NCBI GenBank assembly: GCA_028291565.1
Contig: JAQGHT010000244.1
Span: 1 to 32,991, forward strand
Direction: 5' to 3'
DNA: 32,991 nucleotides
Origin: Planctomycetaceae bacterium
Lineage (GTDB): Bacteria > Planctomycetota > Planctomycetia > Planctomycetales > Planctomycetaceae
Shown: positions 8,469-18,094 of the stretch, piece after piece
Numbering within the stretch: position 1 is the first letter of the stretch
Layout of the letters: every line of letters begins with the position of its first letter
Made by a program: the position numbers and the translations under genes
The notes under the pieces: generated by a model
Database searches by the model: none
What the model was told of the DNA's origin: nothing
What the model saw: only the letters and a program-made list of their open reading frames with translations

Positions 8469-9854
8469 CTAGTTTTCAGGAATCCGCTCTTCATCAATTG
8501 ACGATTGAGACGTCTCGACAGCCGGCGCCAGAGGCTCATCGCGTCCCGCGTCCAATCGGCCATAATTGCGAACCCCGGGAAACAACCATGCGTTGAGTCC
8601 GACAACCAGCAAAGTTCCAAATCCACCGGCCACGACCGAGACTGTCGGGCCAAATGCGATGTCGTCAGAACGCTCAAACGCATGAGCCAGGTAGCCCGAC
8701 TCGCTGCCACCGAGTTCGTTCGAAGCACCAATAAAGATGCCGTTGACGGCAGCCACGCGGCCCCGCATCTGATCTGGGGTCAGTGTCTGAATCAAGGTAT
8801 GCCGGATTACGACGCTGACGGTATCAAAGACGCCCGTCATAAACAGAGCGGCGAGCGACAGCCAGATATTTCGCGATAATCCAAATACGGCAGTGGCGAT
8901 TCCAAATCCGGCCACGCACCATAACAACGTCTTCCCGGCGTGCCGCATGGGTGGCAAATGCGCGATGATGAATGACATCGACAGCGCGCCCACTGCCGGC
9001 ATGGCCCGCATCCAACCCAGCCCTGTGGGTCCGACTTCGAGAATGGCATCTGCGTACACAGGATAGAGTGCAACGGCACCACCCAGCAAAACGGCAAACA
9101 AGTCCAGGCTGATTGCACCCAGGATCAGTTTGTGGTTCCACACAAAGCCCAGCCCACCGAGCAAATCTCGCCAACTCGCGGCGTGTGTGACAGCGGCTTG
9201 CGGCCGCATCTGAACGCTGAATAGCAGCACGAGAAAAATCAGGGCACAGCCCCCTTCCGCGAGATAAATCATCGCGGGCAATTCGAAAGCTGCCAGCAAC
9301 ACACCGGCAAACGCGGGGCCGATGACACTCGAAAGCTCAAATACTGTGGCATTCCAGGTCACGGCATTTGTGAATTTGTTTTTGGGGACCAGCAACGGCA
9401 GCATGGCTCCCTTCGCAGGCTGTGAAAGGGCTTTCGAAGCGCCGTTCAGCAGTAAGAACGCGTACATCCAGGGCAGGGGGGCTCGCGTCCATGAGACCCA
9501 GGCCAATCCTAGTGATCCCAGGGACAAGGCCGTCAGACTGCTCATCAAAATACGGTTCCGAGGAAACCGATCGGCCAGTTGACCTGCCGGGATGCCCAGT
9601 ATGAGCACCGGTAAGAACTGCAACAGAGCCACCAGACCGATTTGCTGCGTCGAGTTGGTTCGGTGCCAGATTTCCCAGCCCACTGCAACTCCCTGCATCT
9701 GCATTCCCAGCAGGGACAGAAAATTTCCCGACAGGTATCGTCGGTAACTGGGGACACGCAGGGCGGCGTACGGATCGTGTTGCTGTTCGGGGTGTGGCGA
9801 TTCGGGCGGATGGCTGGAGGAAGGTGTCGATTCGTCTGACGGGGCGGAGGACAT
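8469..9854 (-). CDS. MFS transporter (EntS/MFS_3-like)
   Basis: About 12 hydrophobic segments; PYAALRVPSYRRYLSGNFLSLLGMQMQGVAVGWEIWHRTNS, LADRFPRNRILMSS (loop 2-3 motif), DQMRGRVAAVNGIFIGASNELGGSESGYLA are typical of MFS_3 exporters. Confidence 0.9.
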   Translation of the reverse strand: MSSAPSDESTPSSSHPPESPHPEQQHDPYAALRVPSYRRYLSGNFLSLLGMQMQGVAVGWEIWHRTNSTQQIGLVALLQFLPVLILGIPAGQLADRFPRNRILMSSLTALSLGSLGLAWVSWTRAPLPWMYAFLLLNGASKALSQPAKGAMLPLLVPKNKFTNAVTWNATVFELSSVIGPAFAGVLLAAFELPAMIYLAEGGCALIFLVLLFSVQMRPQAAVTHAASWRDLLGGLGFVWNHKLILGAISLDLFAVLLGGAVALYPVYADAILEVGPTGLGWMRAMPAVGALSMSFIIAHLPPMRHAGKTLLWCVAGFGIATAVFGLSRNIWLSLAALFMTGVFDTVSVVIRHTLIQTLTPDQMRGRVAAVNGIFIGASNELGGSESGYLAHAFERSDDIAFGPTVSVVAGGFGTLLVVGLNAWLFPGVRNYGRLDAGRDEPLAPAVETSQSSIDEERIPEN

Positions 9855-9956
9855 CCCAAGGCTTTCTCAAATTCAGCTCTTCCGCACACGATTAAGAATG
9901 AGACGCGGGATTCCGAAAATCAGAATTGCAAACACTCATTCGTGGCCGCGAACAGG

Positions 9957-10499
9957 TTAAAACTCTAACCGTGATTGTATTTTGACCACGGCGTGATCGT
10001 CTGGGAAGGTATGAAAGGTATGGACCTGCAGACTGCTATTGTTCGCTTCGAGCTGCAGGAAACTCAATGGCGTGGGCGTCAGTCTGGAACGGGTCGCGAA
10101 ATGGTGCGAAATCGGGCTCTTGGCACTGTCGGCCAGCAGTTCCTGGTGGTAGTGCGCAAATACTTCTGGCTCCAGCTTTTCCAATTCAAAGCTCACATGG
10201 TAAACAATGCCTCCCGCACAAGGAATGGAGCCTTCCTGATGACCGCGTAATTTATGGGAATAGACACGGTACTGCTTGGGAAGGGGCGTGGCTCGGGATG
10301 TCGCGACTTCGGTGATGATGTACTGATGATACCGAACGCTCATCACGTGCCCCGCATCGCAAATCTGAACTTTCACCGCACAAGTCGGATGTTTCCACTC
10401 TGCTTCGGCATGGATCGACAATAATTCTGGATGGACGGTTCGCTCGAAAACTTCAAACACCAGATCAGTGACATCCGGACGTGCAAAACTCACCCCCAT
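9957..10499 (-). CDS. DUF2617-like protein
   Basis: MGVSFARPDVTDLVFEVFERTVHPELLSIHAEAEWKHPTCAVKVQICDAGHVMSVRYHQYIITEV...GSIPCAGGIVYHVSFELEKLEPEVFAHYHQELLAD; recalled similarity to DUF2617. Track ORF extends to 10577; Met at 10499 preferred. Confidence 0.65.
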   Translation of the reverse strand: MGVSFARPDVTDLVFEVFERTVHPELLSIHAEAEWKHPTCAVKVQICDAGHVMSVRYHQYIITEVATSRATPLPKQYRVYSHKLRGHQEGSIPCAGGIVYHVSFELEKLEPEVFAHYHQELLADSAKSPISHHFATRSRLTPTPLSFLQLEANNSSLQVHTFHTFPDDHAVVKIQSRLEF

Positions 10500-11161
10500 G
10501 TTGTGTTCCTCGCCCTCTACTTCGCGTGGATGAAATGCCACTTTTCGAACCGTTGTTACTGTTTGCAGATGTGACAACCACTCCCGCGAAAAGAATCATT
10601 GAGTTTTTCGCTGGCCTGATGGTGTTTTTTACAAAGTGCGAGAATCGTCTAATACATTGCCAATTCAAATCTGTCTGATCGTGATCGATGAACAATTTGC
10701 CCGCGCCGTGCGGGATTCTGTAGCCGTCAATACGCCGAAAGTGGGGCGATTCGGTCAATTCCTGGCCTCGAGGCAAAGTCTGGGCAACCCTGGCTTAATG
10801 AAATCGACGATTCGAAATCCAGTATCGAGTTAAGTCGTGCTGTCTTGCATCACTTCATTTTACCTTGTGGGCCGTTAGACTGTCACGGTTCGGCCGATCA
10901 AAAATTCGGTTCAACCAATCCCTCCATTCCAATCGACCATTTGGCATCGGAGTTGTCCAGACGGACCTGCTGGAATGCGCACTTTCTTCGCAAAAAGTAC
11001 CCATTCGCAGCGTCAAAAACAGGAAGCAGTGCGCAGTTTGGCAAAGCTGTTCCGAACGGATACATCGTGACGCGTGTCTGTCGCAACGATCGGGCCAATG
11101 CGATAGAATCTTCAGGCTCAGGTCATTGGGTGGGAATCGTCTCGTTTGAGAAAGGGATCGC

Positions 11162-11986
11162 GTGCAGGGCTTAGCGGTAAAGATTCAAGAGGCAGCGGAG
11201 TTCATTCAATCGCGCTGGGCGACCAAGCCGCGCGTCGGATTGATCCTGGGAACGGGTTTGGGTGGCCTGGCGGCTCAAATTGGGCAGTCGGTGAAAATCC
11301 CCTACGGGGAAATCCCGCATATGCCCGAGTCCACTGTCGAATCTCATGCCGGACAACTGGTTTGCGGAATACTTGCCGGTCAGCCAATCATCGCCATGGA
11401 AGGGCGCTTTCATTACTACGAAGGCTATACCATGCAGCAGGTGACTTTCCCTGTACGCGTGATGAAAGCCTTGGGAATTGAAATTCTCGTGGTCACGAAT
11501 GCGGCCGGCGGGATGAATCACCAGTATCAACTGGCCGATGTCTGCATCATCGAAGATCACATTAACCTCATGGGCGACAATCCCTTACGTGGAAAGAACG
11601 ACGATACTCTGGGGCCACGTTTTCCCGATATGTGCCAGCCCTACGATGCCGGCTTAATGGAACTCGCCCGAACAACTGCGTTGGAACTTGGAATTCCGCA
11701 CCATCAAGCGGTTTTCAGTGCCGTCACGGGGCCCAATCTGGAGACGCGGGCGGAATACCGCTTCTTACGCGGGATGGGGGCAGACCTGGTCGGAATGTCG
11801 ACCGTTCCAGAAGTCCTGGTCGCCGTTCACGCCGGATTGAAAGTCCTGGGGTTCTCAATTGTGACGGATATTTGTCTGCCCGATGCATTGGAGCCGGTGG
11901 AATTGCCGAAGATTCTGGCGGTCGCCGCCAAGGGAGGCGAACGACTTTCGAGGTTGATTCCGAAGATACTGGAGCGTCTGGGGTAA
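11162..11986 (+). CDS. Purine nucleoside phosphorylase (PNP/MTAP family)
   Basis: GTG start; [99 protein letters not shown] are diagnostic of trimeric PNPs. Confidence 0.95.
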   Translation: MQGLAVKIQEAAEFIQSRWATKPRVGLILGTGLGGLAAQIGQSVKIPYGEIPHMPESTVESHAGQLVCGILAGQPIIAMEGRFHYYEGYTMQQVTFPVRVMKALGIEILVVTNAAGGMNHQYQLADVCIIEDHINLMGDNPLRGKNDDTLGPRFPDMCQPYDAGLMELARTTALELGIPHHQAVFSAVTGPNLETRAEYRFLRGMGADLVGMSTVPEVLVAVHAGLKVLGFSIVTDICLPDALEPVELPKILAVAAKGGERLSRLIPKILERLG

Positions 11987-12180
11987 GATTAGCGCAATTC
12001 CAGGTAGCCAAGGTTGCCAGACCTTGGGAGATGTGGGTAATAGTTGAGTCAACCGCCCCCAGTCTCTGGCGAGATTGGCTACAAAATCCTCGCCACCGGG
12101 CTGGCCCCGGTGGGTCCACGGCCTTTGAACTACTCTTGCCTTGAATTGTCCAACAGCCGCGAGGAGAGCCAGCCCAATGG

Positions 12181-12268
12181 CACTCGCACTGAGCGGAATG
12201 GCGCTGGCCACCGGTGTTTTGATCGCAAAAAAAACCAGTGGCTAGCGCCATGCCGCTCACAGTTCTGG
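12181..12268. repeat. Dispersed imperfect inverted repeat, copy 1
   Basis: Arms TGAGCGGAATGGCGCTGGCCACCGGT (12190-12215) and ACCAGTGGCTAGCGCCATGCCGCTCA (12234-12259) pair over 26 nt with 3 mismatches; related sequence at 29831..29922. Confidence 0.85.
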
Positions 12269-12421
12269 TAAAAACGTAAAACATCGATAAAAAGCCTGAA
12301 AAAACGAACTTTTCCTGCCCTCTCGCCCTGGTACGCCCGGGAGAGGGGGGGCGTTGATCACAAATTAGTTGATTCATGCCAGCGTACGGTTGGCGCAGCT
12401 GTAAGACAGGTCCACGAAAAC

Positions 12422-15400
12422 ATGTTTGATAAAGTTTCGACGGATACGGATTTCGTTGCCAATGAGCATGCGATGCTTGATTTTTGGCACCGCGCCTCGA
12501 TCTTCAACAAATTGCGAGCCAAGAATCGCGGCAGACAGCCGTGGAGTTTTCTCGACGGTCCGATTACCGCCAATAATCCCATGGGCGTACATCATGCCTG
12601 GGGACGCACGTACAAAGATGCCTACCAGCGCTTCTGGGCGATGAACGGCCGGGATCTGCGCTATCAAAATGGATTCGATTGCCAGGGTCTGTGGGTCGAA
12701 GTGGAAGTCGAAAAGCAGCTCGGACTGGGGACGAAGCACGCGGTCGGCGAATATGGCATCGACCAGTTTGTCTATACTTGCAAGAAACGCGTGTTGAACT
12801 TCGCCGCGCGGCAAACCGAACAATCAATTCGCCTTGGATACTGGATGGAATGGGACAATCCCGGGTCGCTGCGCCAGCTGGCCGGACATATCGGCACGGA
12901 TCAGCAGCTGACCTTGACCATGCCCAAAGGTCCGACCGTCACAGCGACCGCCGAAGAGATCGTTTCGAGACTCGGAAATCCCGAATGGGGTGGTAGTTAC
13001 TTCACGTTCTCGACCGAGAATAACGAGACCATCTGGACATTTCTGAAGAAGTGTTTCGAGCGGGGCAAAATCTATCGTGGTCATGACGTCATGCCGTGGT
13101 CGGGGCGCGGCGGAAGTGCGTACAGCCAGATGGAAGTGGCTGAAGGCCGCAAACTGACGACGCATAAGTCGGTCTTCGTTCGATTCCCGCTGAAAGAACG
13201 CGACAAGGAATATCTGCTGGTCTGGACGACGACTCCCTGGACGCTCACGAGCAACGTTGCTGCCGCTGTGAATCCGCAGCTGGAGTACGTCAAACTCCAA
13301 GCCAAACGCGATGGAGCGATCTACTATTTCGCGAAAGAGAATCTGGAATTTCAACGCTCTGCAAAGGAGTTCAAAGAAGGCTTCGGCCGTCCCGAATGGC
13401 AATGGCCACAAGGCGTCCCCAAGCTCAAATCCATTGCTCAAATCTTCAAAGAGCAGGGGGGCTATGAAGTTCTCGCCACATTGCCAGGCACCGAGATGGT
13501 CGGTTGGGCTTACACTGGGCCGTTCGATGACTTGCCCGTCCAAAGCGAGGGGGGCGGCTTTCCATTCGACGAAAACGTGAAATCGGTGACTGGAATTTCA
13601 TCGCACCGAGTTGTTGACGGCGGCCGCGACAATGAAGGGAGTCCCCTGGTTCTGGCCGGTGAGGGAACAGGGATCGTCCACATCGCGCCCGGCTGCGGTG
13701 ACGTGGATCATGTACTCGGGAAGAGCCTAGGCTTGGTCGTCATCGCGCCACTCGGTGAGGACGGCTGTTTCCTGGAAGGCTTTGGAGATTTTACAGGCAG
13801 GTCGGCAACCGATCGGGCCACGGCCGAGCACGTCTTCGAGACGCTGAAGCAGAAGGGACTGCTGGTCGCAGTCGAAGACTATCCGCACATCTATCCGCAC
13901 TGCTGGCGGACCGGGGATGAACTGGTTTTTCGATTGGTCGACGAATGGTTCATCCAGATGGACTGGCGGCAGGAGATCATGGATGTCGCCAAGAAAATCA
14001 ACTGGTTGCCCGAGAGTGTTGATGGCCTGGCTCGCGAGTTGGAATGGCTGACGAACATGCGCGACTGGATGATCTCCAAGAAGCGGTTCTGGGGTCTGGC
14101 ACTGCCGATCTGGGTGGATCCCGATGAAGCAGTACTGTGGAGCGATCCCCACAAGTTCTTCGTGGTGGGTTCCATCGCAGAAATGAAGCAACTGGCAGTC
14201 GAAGGGCTGGATGAATTTGAGGGGCATACTCCGCATCGGCCGTGGATCGACAACGTCAAGATCCAACATCCCGTTTCCAAGAAGGTGCTCTCTCGAGTGC
14301 TGGATGTGGGCAACCCATGGCTCGATGCCGGTATCGTGGCGTTCTCGACGATGGGCTATAACACGAATCCCGAGATGTGGAAGAAATGGTATCCGGCAGA
14401 CCTGGTGACGGAATGTTTTCCGGGGCAGTTCCGGAACTGGTTCTATGCGCTGTTGTCGATGTCCACGATGATGGACAACACGCCGCCGTTCAAGACGTTG
14501 CTGGGCCACCGCCTGGTCATGGACGAGGACGGGAAACCGATGCACAAGTCGGACGGCACGGCGATCTGGTTTGAGGAGGCGGCCGAGCAGGTCGGCGCGG
14601 ATACCATGCGCTGGATGTACCTCGCTCAGAATCCCGCGCATGATCTGCGATTTGGTAGACGGCACAAAGATAAGCCCATCACATTGCAATTCTACGGAGC
14701 GAACAGCCCGGCGACGATTACAGAGGAAGGCGCAACTCTGTGCGAAGTGACCAGCAAACCGGCTGATGAAATCCGCCGCCAGAATTTGATCACCCTGTGG
14801 AATACCTACGCCTTCTTCGTGAACTATGCGCGGTTGGATGGCTTTGATCCGCTCGCTGCCGCCGTACCGGTGAACGAACGCCCCGAGATCGACCGTTGGA
14901 TTCTGTCGAATCTGCAGGGAGTAATTGCAGCGGCTCACGCGGAAATCCCGAAATACAACGCCGCAGGCTTTCTGCGCGAGGCATCCCGCTTCATTGACGA
15001 TCTTTCCAACTGGTATATCCGCAGGAATCGCCGCCGGTTCTGGAGATCGCGCGATGCGGGCGATCGAGATAAGCTGGCCGCCTATCAGACGCTTTATTCC
15101 GTGCTCGTCAACCTCTGCAAGCTGCTGGCCCCCGCCATTCCGTTCCTGACCGAGCAGATGTATCAAAATCTGGTGCGAAAGGTGGATGCTTCGGCACCAG
15201 AGAGCGTCCATTTGTGCGACTATCCGGTCGTTGATCCGCAGCAGCTTGATGCCGGTTTGAGTGAACGTATGGCACTAGCTCAGATTGTGGTCAATCTGGG
15301 TCACGGGTTACGGGAAAAGGCGAATCAGCGTGTCCGCCAGCCATTAGCGGAACTGCGATTCGCGTGTGCGAATCCCGCACATCGATCCGCCATCGAGAAT

Positions 15401-15994
15401 CTCGCGGATGTCATCAAGGACGAATTGAACGTCAAACAGGTGACCGCCCGCGACAATCTCGATGATCTCGTCACCTATGTCTATAAGCCCAATCAAAAAC
15501 AATTGGGACCGAAGTTCGGCAAGTCGCTGGGAACGATCATCAAGGGACTGCCCGGTGTGAATCCGAAGCTGCTGGCTCCATTACGCCGTGGAGAATCCGT
15601 GACGGTCAAGATTGACGGAACGGACTTCGCGTTTGGCCCGGAGGACGTGATGGTCAGCACGCAACAGGCTGCGGAATGGGCCAGTGCCGACGATCAGGGC
15701 GTGCAGATCGCGATCTCGACGGTTTTGAGTCCAGAATTAGTGCAGGAGGGGATCGCTCGAGATTTCGTCCGCCAGATTCAGCAACTGCGTAAGGATGCGG
15801 ACCTGGAAATCGAGCAACGGATTCGCGTGTACTACGCATCCAATGATTCGGACATTCAGTCGGCCGTCGCCCAATGGACCGATTACATCCAGGCTGAGAC
15901 TTTGGCGAATCGCTTGGAAAATGCACCCGTTCAACCAACAGCCAAGCAAGTCCTGGTCGGGTCCGTTGAGATTCCGATTTGGATTGAACTGTAG
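12422..15994 (+). CDS. ileS: Isoleucyl-tRNA synthetase with non-canonical class I signature motifs (GVHH, PMHKS)
   Basis: [24 protein letters not shown]; editing domain [18 protein letters not shown] and [75 protein letters not shown]; long C-terminal region after the anticodon-binding domain (DUF5915-like). Confidence 0.93.
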   Translation: MFDKVSTDTDFVANEHAMLDFWHRASIFNKLRAKNRGRQPWSFLDGPITANNPMGVHHAWGRTYKDAYQRFWAMNGRDLRYQNGFDCQGLWVEVEVEKQLGLGTKHAVGEYGIDQFVYTCKKRVLNFAARQTEQSIRLGYWMEWDNPGSLRQLAGHIGTDQQLTLTMPKGPTVTATAEEIVSRLGNPEWGGSYFTFSTENNETIWTFLKKCFERGKIYRGHDVMPWSGRGGSAYSQMEVAEGRKLTTHKSVFVRFPLKERDKEYLLVWTTTPWTLTSNVAAAVNPQLEYVKLQAKRDGAIYYFAKENLEFQRSAKEFKEGFGRPEWQWPQGVPKLKSIAQIFKEQGGYEVLATLPGTEMVGWAYTGPFDDLPVQSEGGGFPFDENVKSVTGISSHRVVDGGRDNEGSPLVLAGEGTGIVHIAPGCGDVDHVLGKSLGLVVIAPLGEDGCFLEGFGDFTGRSATDRATAEHVFETLKQKGLLVAVEDYPHIYPHCWRTGDELVFRLVDEWFIQMDWRQEIMDVAKKINWLPESVDGLARELEWLTNMRDWMISKKRFWGLALPIWVDPDEAVLWSDPHKFFVVGSIAEMKQLAVEGLDEFEGHTPHRPWIDNVKIQHPVSKKVLSRVLDVGNPWLDAGIVAFSTMGYNTNPEMWKKWYPADLVTECFPGQFRNWFYALLSMSTMMDNTPPFKTLLGHRLVMDEDGKPMHKSDGTAIWFEEAAEQVGADTMRWMYLAQNPAHDLRFGRRHKDKPITLQFYGANSPATITEEGATLCEVTSKPADEIRRQNLITLWNTYAFFVNYARLDGFDPLAAAVPVNERPEIDRWILSNLQGVIAAAHAEIPKYNAAGFLREASRFIDDLSNWYIRRNRRRFWRSRDAGDRDKLAAYQTLYSVLVNLCKLLAPAIPFLTEQMYQNLVRKVDASAPESVHLCDYPVVDPQQLDAGLSERMALAQIVVNLGHGLREKANQRVRQPLAELRFACANPAHRSAIENLADVIKDELNVKQVTARDNLDDLVTYVYKPNQKQLGPKFGKSLGTIIKGLPGVNPKLLAPLRRGESVTVKIDGTDFAFGPEDVMVSTQQAAEWASADDQGVQIAISTVLSPELVQEGIARDFVRQIQQLRKDADLEIEQRIRVYYASNDSDIQSAVAQWTDYIQAETLANRLENAPVQPTAKQVLVGSVEIPIWIEL

Positions 15995-16014
15995 GTGCTT
16001 GAGCTATGAATCAG

Positions 16015-16048
16015 CGGACGGATCAGTCTGATCAGACCGATCCGTCCG
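16015..16048. terminator. Near-perfect 34-bp palindrome between convergent genes; candidate bidirectional terminator
   Basis: CGGACGGATCAGTCTGATCAGACCGATCCGTCCG, halves complementary at 16 of 17 positions, 20 bp after the ileS stop and before the stop of the convergent gene at 16138. No strong U-tract. Confidence 0.45.
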
Positions 16049-16137
16049 ATTGTCACAAGGCAGACTCTGATGCTGTGGAAATGCCATTCGGCCATTTCCA
16101 ACAGTCCTGCACGACAACACACGGTAGGGAAAGGATC

Positions 16138-17463
16138 CTAAGACGATTTGGGAACGCCGGGATTCGGTTCTTCCTCATCGATTTTTGGTGGTGTGGCCTT
16201 TGCTGGAGTCGGTTCGAATTCTGGATCGATTTCAGATTTCCCTGATGTCGGCTGCGGTGGAATGCTCGGGTTATCAACCCCGCCGTACACAGACAACTTG
16301 GTGCGTGGTTTGGTTGGAATTGGAGGAATCGGGGGCGTGGTTGATTCTTCGTCGCTCGCGAAGCGAGACCGAAGTTTGCCTGGGTCGATTGAGGCCTTCT
16401 CTGCCGGTCCTGGAACACTTGGTGTGGACTGCAGGAGGGTCGACGCTTCACTAATCTGGATTTTATCTAATGAGAGAGAAAAGCTGATTTTCTTGGCCGA
16501 CAAGTCGAATTCTGATCCACCTTCCGTTCCCTGCTGTCGAATTTCGACGCGCGATTGAGCCGATCCTTCCAGTACGAATTCGGATCCTTTGAAAGATAAG
16601 GTGTTGCAGCGGGCCACAAACCGCTGACTCCGTAGCTGGACATTGCCAGAACAGGTGAGTTGATTTCCGGCACCCGGTTCGGTGGGAGGGGTCAGGTTGA
16701 ATTCCTCGGCAGTGATCACCAACGAGCCCACTAAGGATGGGGCGGGGGCCTGTTGCAACAATCCAGGAGGAGTCTTCGCTTCAGGGAGAATTCGAATTTG
16801 ATGATCCTGACCGACAATCAAGGTCACACGAGGCACCGAAGCTGGCACCGGCCCCGAAACAGCGTAAGGGGCATTATTTATCCATTTTACATGCGGGGTT
16901 TGTACGTCACCCCTGCGCGGAACTGGAACTAATCGCGGGTTGCTTTCTTGCGGATTTTGCGGAAGCGCTGGTGTCACGAATGGATCTGCGTTAGCGGTCC
17001 TGTTCAAGGATTCAATCCTTGGTGGTGCCGGCTCGTCAAGTTGCGCGATTTCGGCTCCGACCACGGAATTGGTTTGAAGAAATGGGGACTCTTCCTGAGC
17101 GATTTGCGTGTCTGGCGCACTGAGGATTGCAGGAGCATGGGAAGACTTCTTCCGGATCTGTTCGCCGTCATATTCCTCACCCAGGCGGCCGCGATCGAAT
17201 CGATTTCCGACCACTGATCCCAATCGGCCTTTGATCTCGTTAATTTCATGTGTGTAGGAACGAGCGGCATCCGGCGTTGTCGAAGCAGTCGAACCCTGGT
17301 GTGACTCGACCGCAGTGATCTCTGCGACCCCCTCACCCGGCAATCCTGGCAGGGCTACATTTTCAGCCAGTGCCTGGTTCTGTGAAATCGGGCGTGCAAA
17401 GTAGATGCCGTGCAAACATGCCCCGCATCCAATGACTGCCATCACCGCGATGAATCGCCGCAT
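16138..17463 (-). CDS. Hypothetical exported protein with OstA/LptA-like segment
   Basis: N-terminal hydrophobic signal (FIAVMAVIGCGACLHGIYFA); Pro/Ser-rich middle; GNQLTCSGNVQLRSQRFVARCNTLSFKGSEFVLEGSAQSRVEIRQQGTEGGSEFDLSAKKISFSLSLDKIQI resembles OstA-type beta repeats. Confidence 0.75.
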   Translation of the reverse strand: MRRFIAVMAVIGCGACLHGIYFARPISQNQALAENVALPGLPGEGVAEITAVESHQGSTASTTPDAARSYTHEINEIKGRLGSVVGNRFDRGRLGEEYDGEQIRKKSSHAPAILSAPDTQIAQEESPFLQTNSVVGAEIAQLDEPAPPRIESLNRTANADPFVTPALPQNPQESNPRLVPVPRRGDVQTPHVKWINNAPYAVSGPVPASVPRVTLIVGQDHQIRILPEAKTPPGLLQQAPAPSLVGSLVITAEEFNLTPPTEPGAGNQLTCSGNVQLRSQRFVARCNTLSFKGSEFVLEGSAQSRVEIRQQGTEGGSEFDLSAKKISFSLSLDKIQISEASTLLQSTPSVPGPAEKASIDPGKLRSRFASDEESTTPPIPPIPTKPRTKLSVYGGVDNPSIPPQPTSGKSEIDPEFEPTPAKATPPKIDEEEPNPGVPKSS

Positions 17464-18094
17464 CTCTGATTCCTCCTGAATCGTTTTGCCTTCACAAACT
17501 CCTGCTGTTTGCCGTCGCCGTGAAAGGCGAGGCTCGAAAGAGTTTACCCGACTCAGAAATTAGGCGAAAGAGGGGTTTTCCGAGAGCTTGAATCGCATTG
17601 CCTAATCGTGTTCAGAAGGACGTGCCACGCTACGCCGTTAACCGTGTTGTCGCTAAATCGCAAGAATTCTGGCGCTCCGTCGTAGTTGAATTCGTGAGAA
17701 TTCAGTCACGGTCGACGTCGCGCGTCGGAAGTCTCACGACATTCCGCTACGTAAATTCCTGGGAAAGAAGGTTAATGGCGCAGTGTGGCCCCCAGGGTCC
17801 AACTCAGCGCTGATTGGCAAGCTGTCAGCTCCAAAATGAATCTGACGCCTCAATCTGGCTTTATTACGCTCAGACTGACAGATTGTCAGATCTTCTCTTG
17901 CCGCTTCTCTCTCGACCGTGTTAATTTGCGTCGGTTGAGTTCGATGGGACAATGGGGCACACACCGTATACTGTCGACCTGTTTCAAGTCGCTGTTAATC
18001 CCACCATACGACCAGTCAAAGGTACCTCCGGTGAGTCAATCTCCGGCGGGTCACTTCACAAGTTCGCATCGACTGCTCAAATGAGGACGTTGAC

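Noticed and set aside
12006-12032. Small hairpin GCCAAGGTTGCCAGACCTTGG as a terminator for PNP
   Set aside because: Only 7-bp stem, no U-tract; more likely another short repeat. Not called as a feature.
12318-12347. CCCTCTC...GAGAGGG hairpin as terminator
   Set aside because: Short G/C stem with no U-tract and located just upstream of ileS; a commonplace motif, so not called.
11724-12377. 217-aa minus-strand ORF overlapping PNP and the intergenic repeat
   Set aside because: Antisense to PNP; no domain, and it crosses a dispersed repeat.
12824-13543. 239-aa minus-strand ORF inside ileS
   Set aside because: Antisense shadow ORF of IleRS; no recognisable domain.
13727-15211. 494-aa minus-strand ORF inside ileS
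   Set aside because: Fully antisense to a strongly conserved IleRS coding region; composition (His/Arg/Gln-rich) is typical of a shadow ORF in GC-rich coding DNA.
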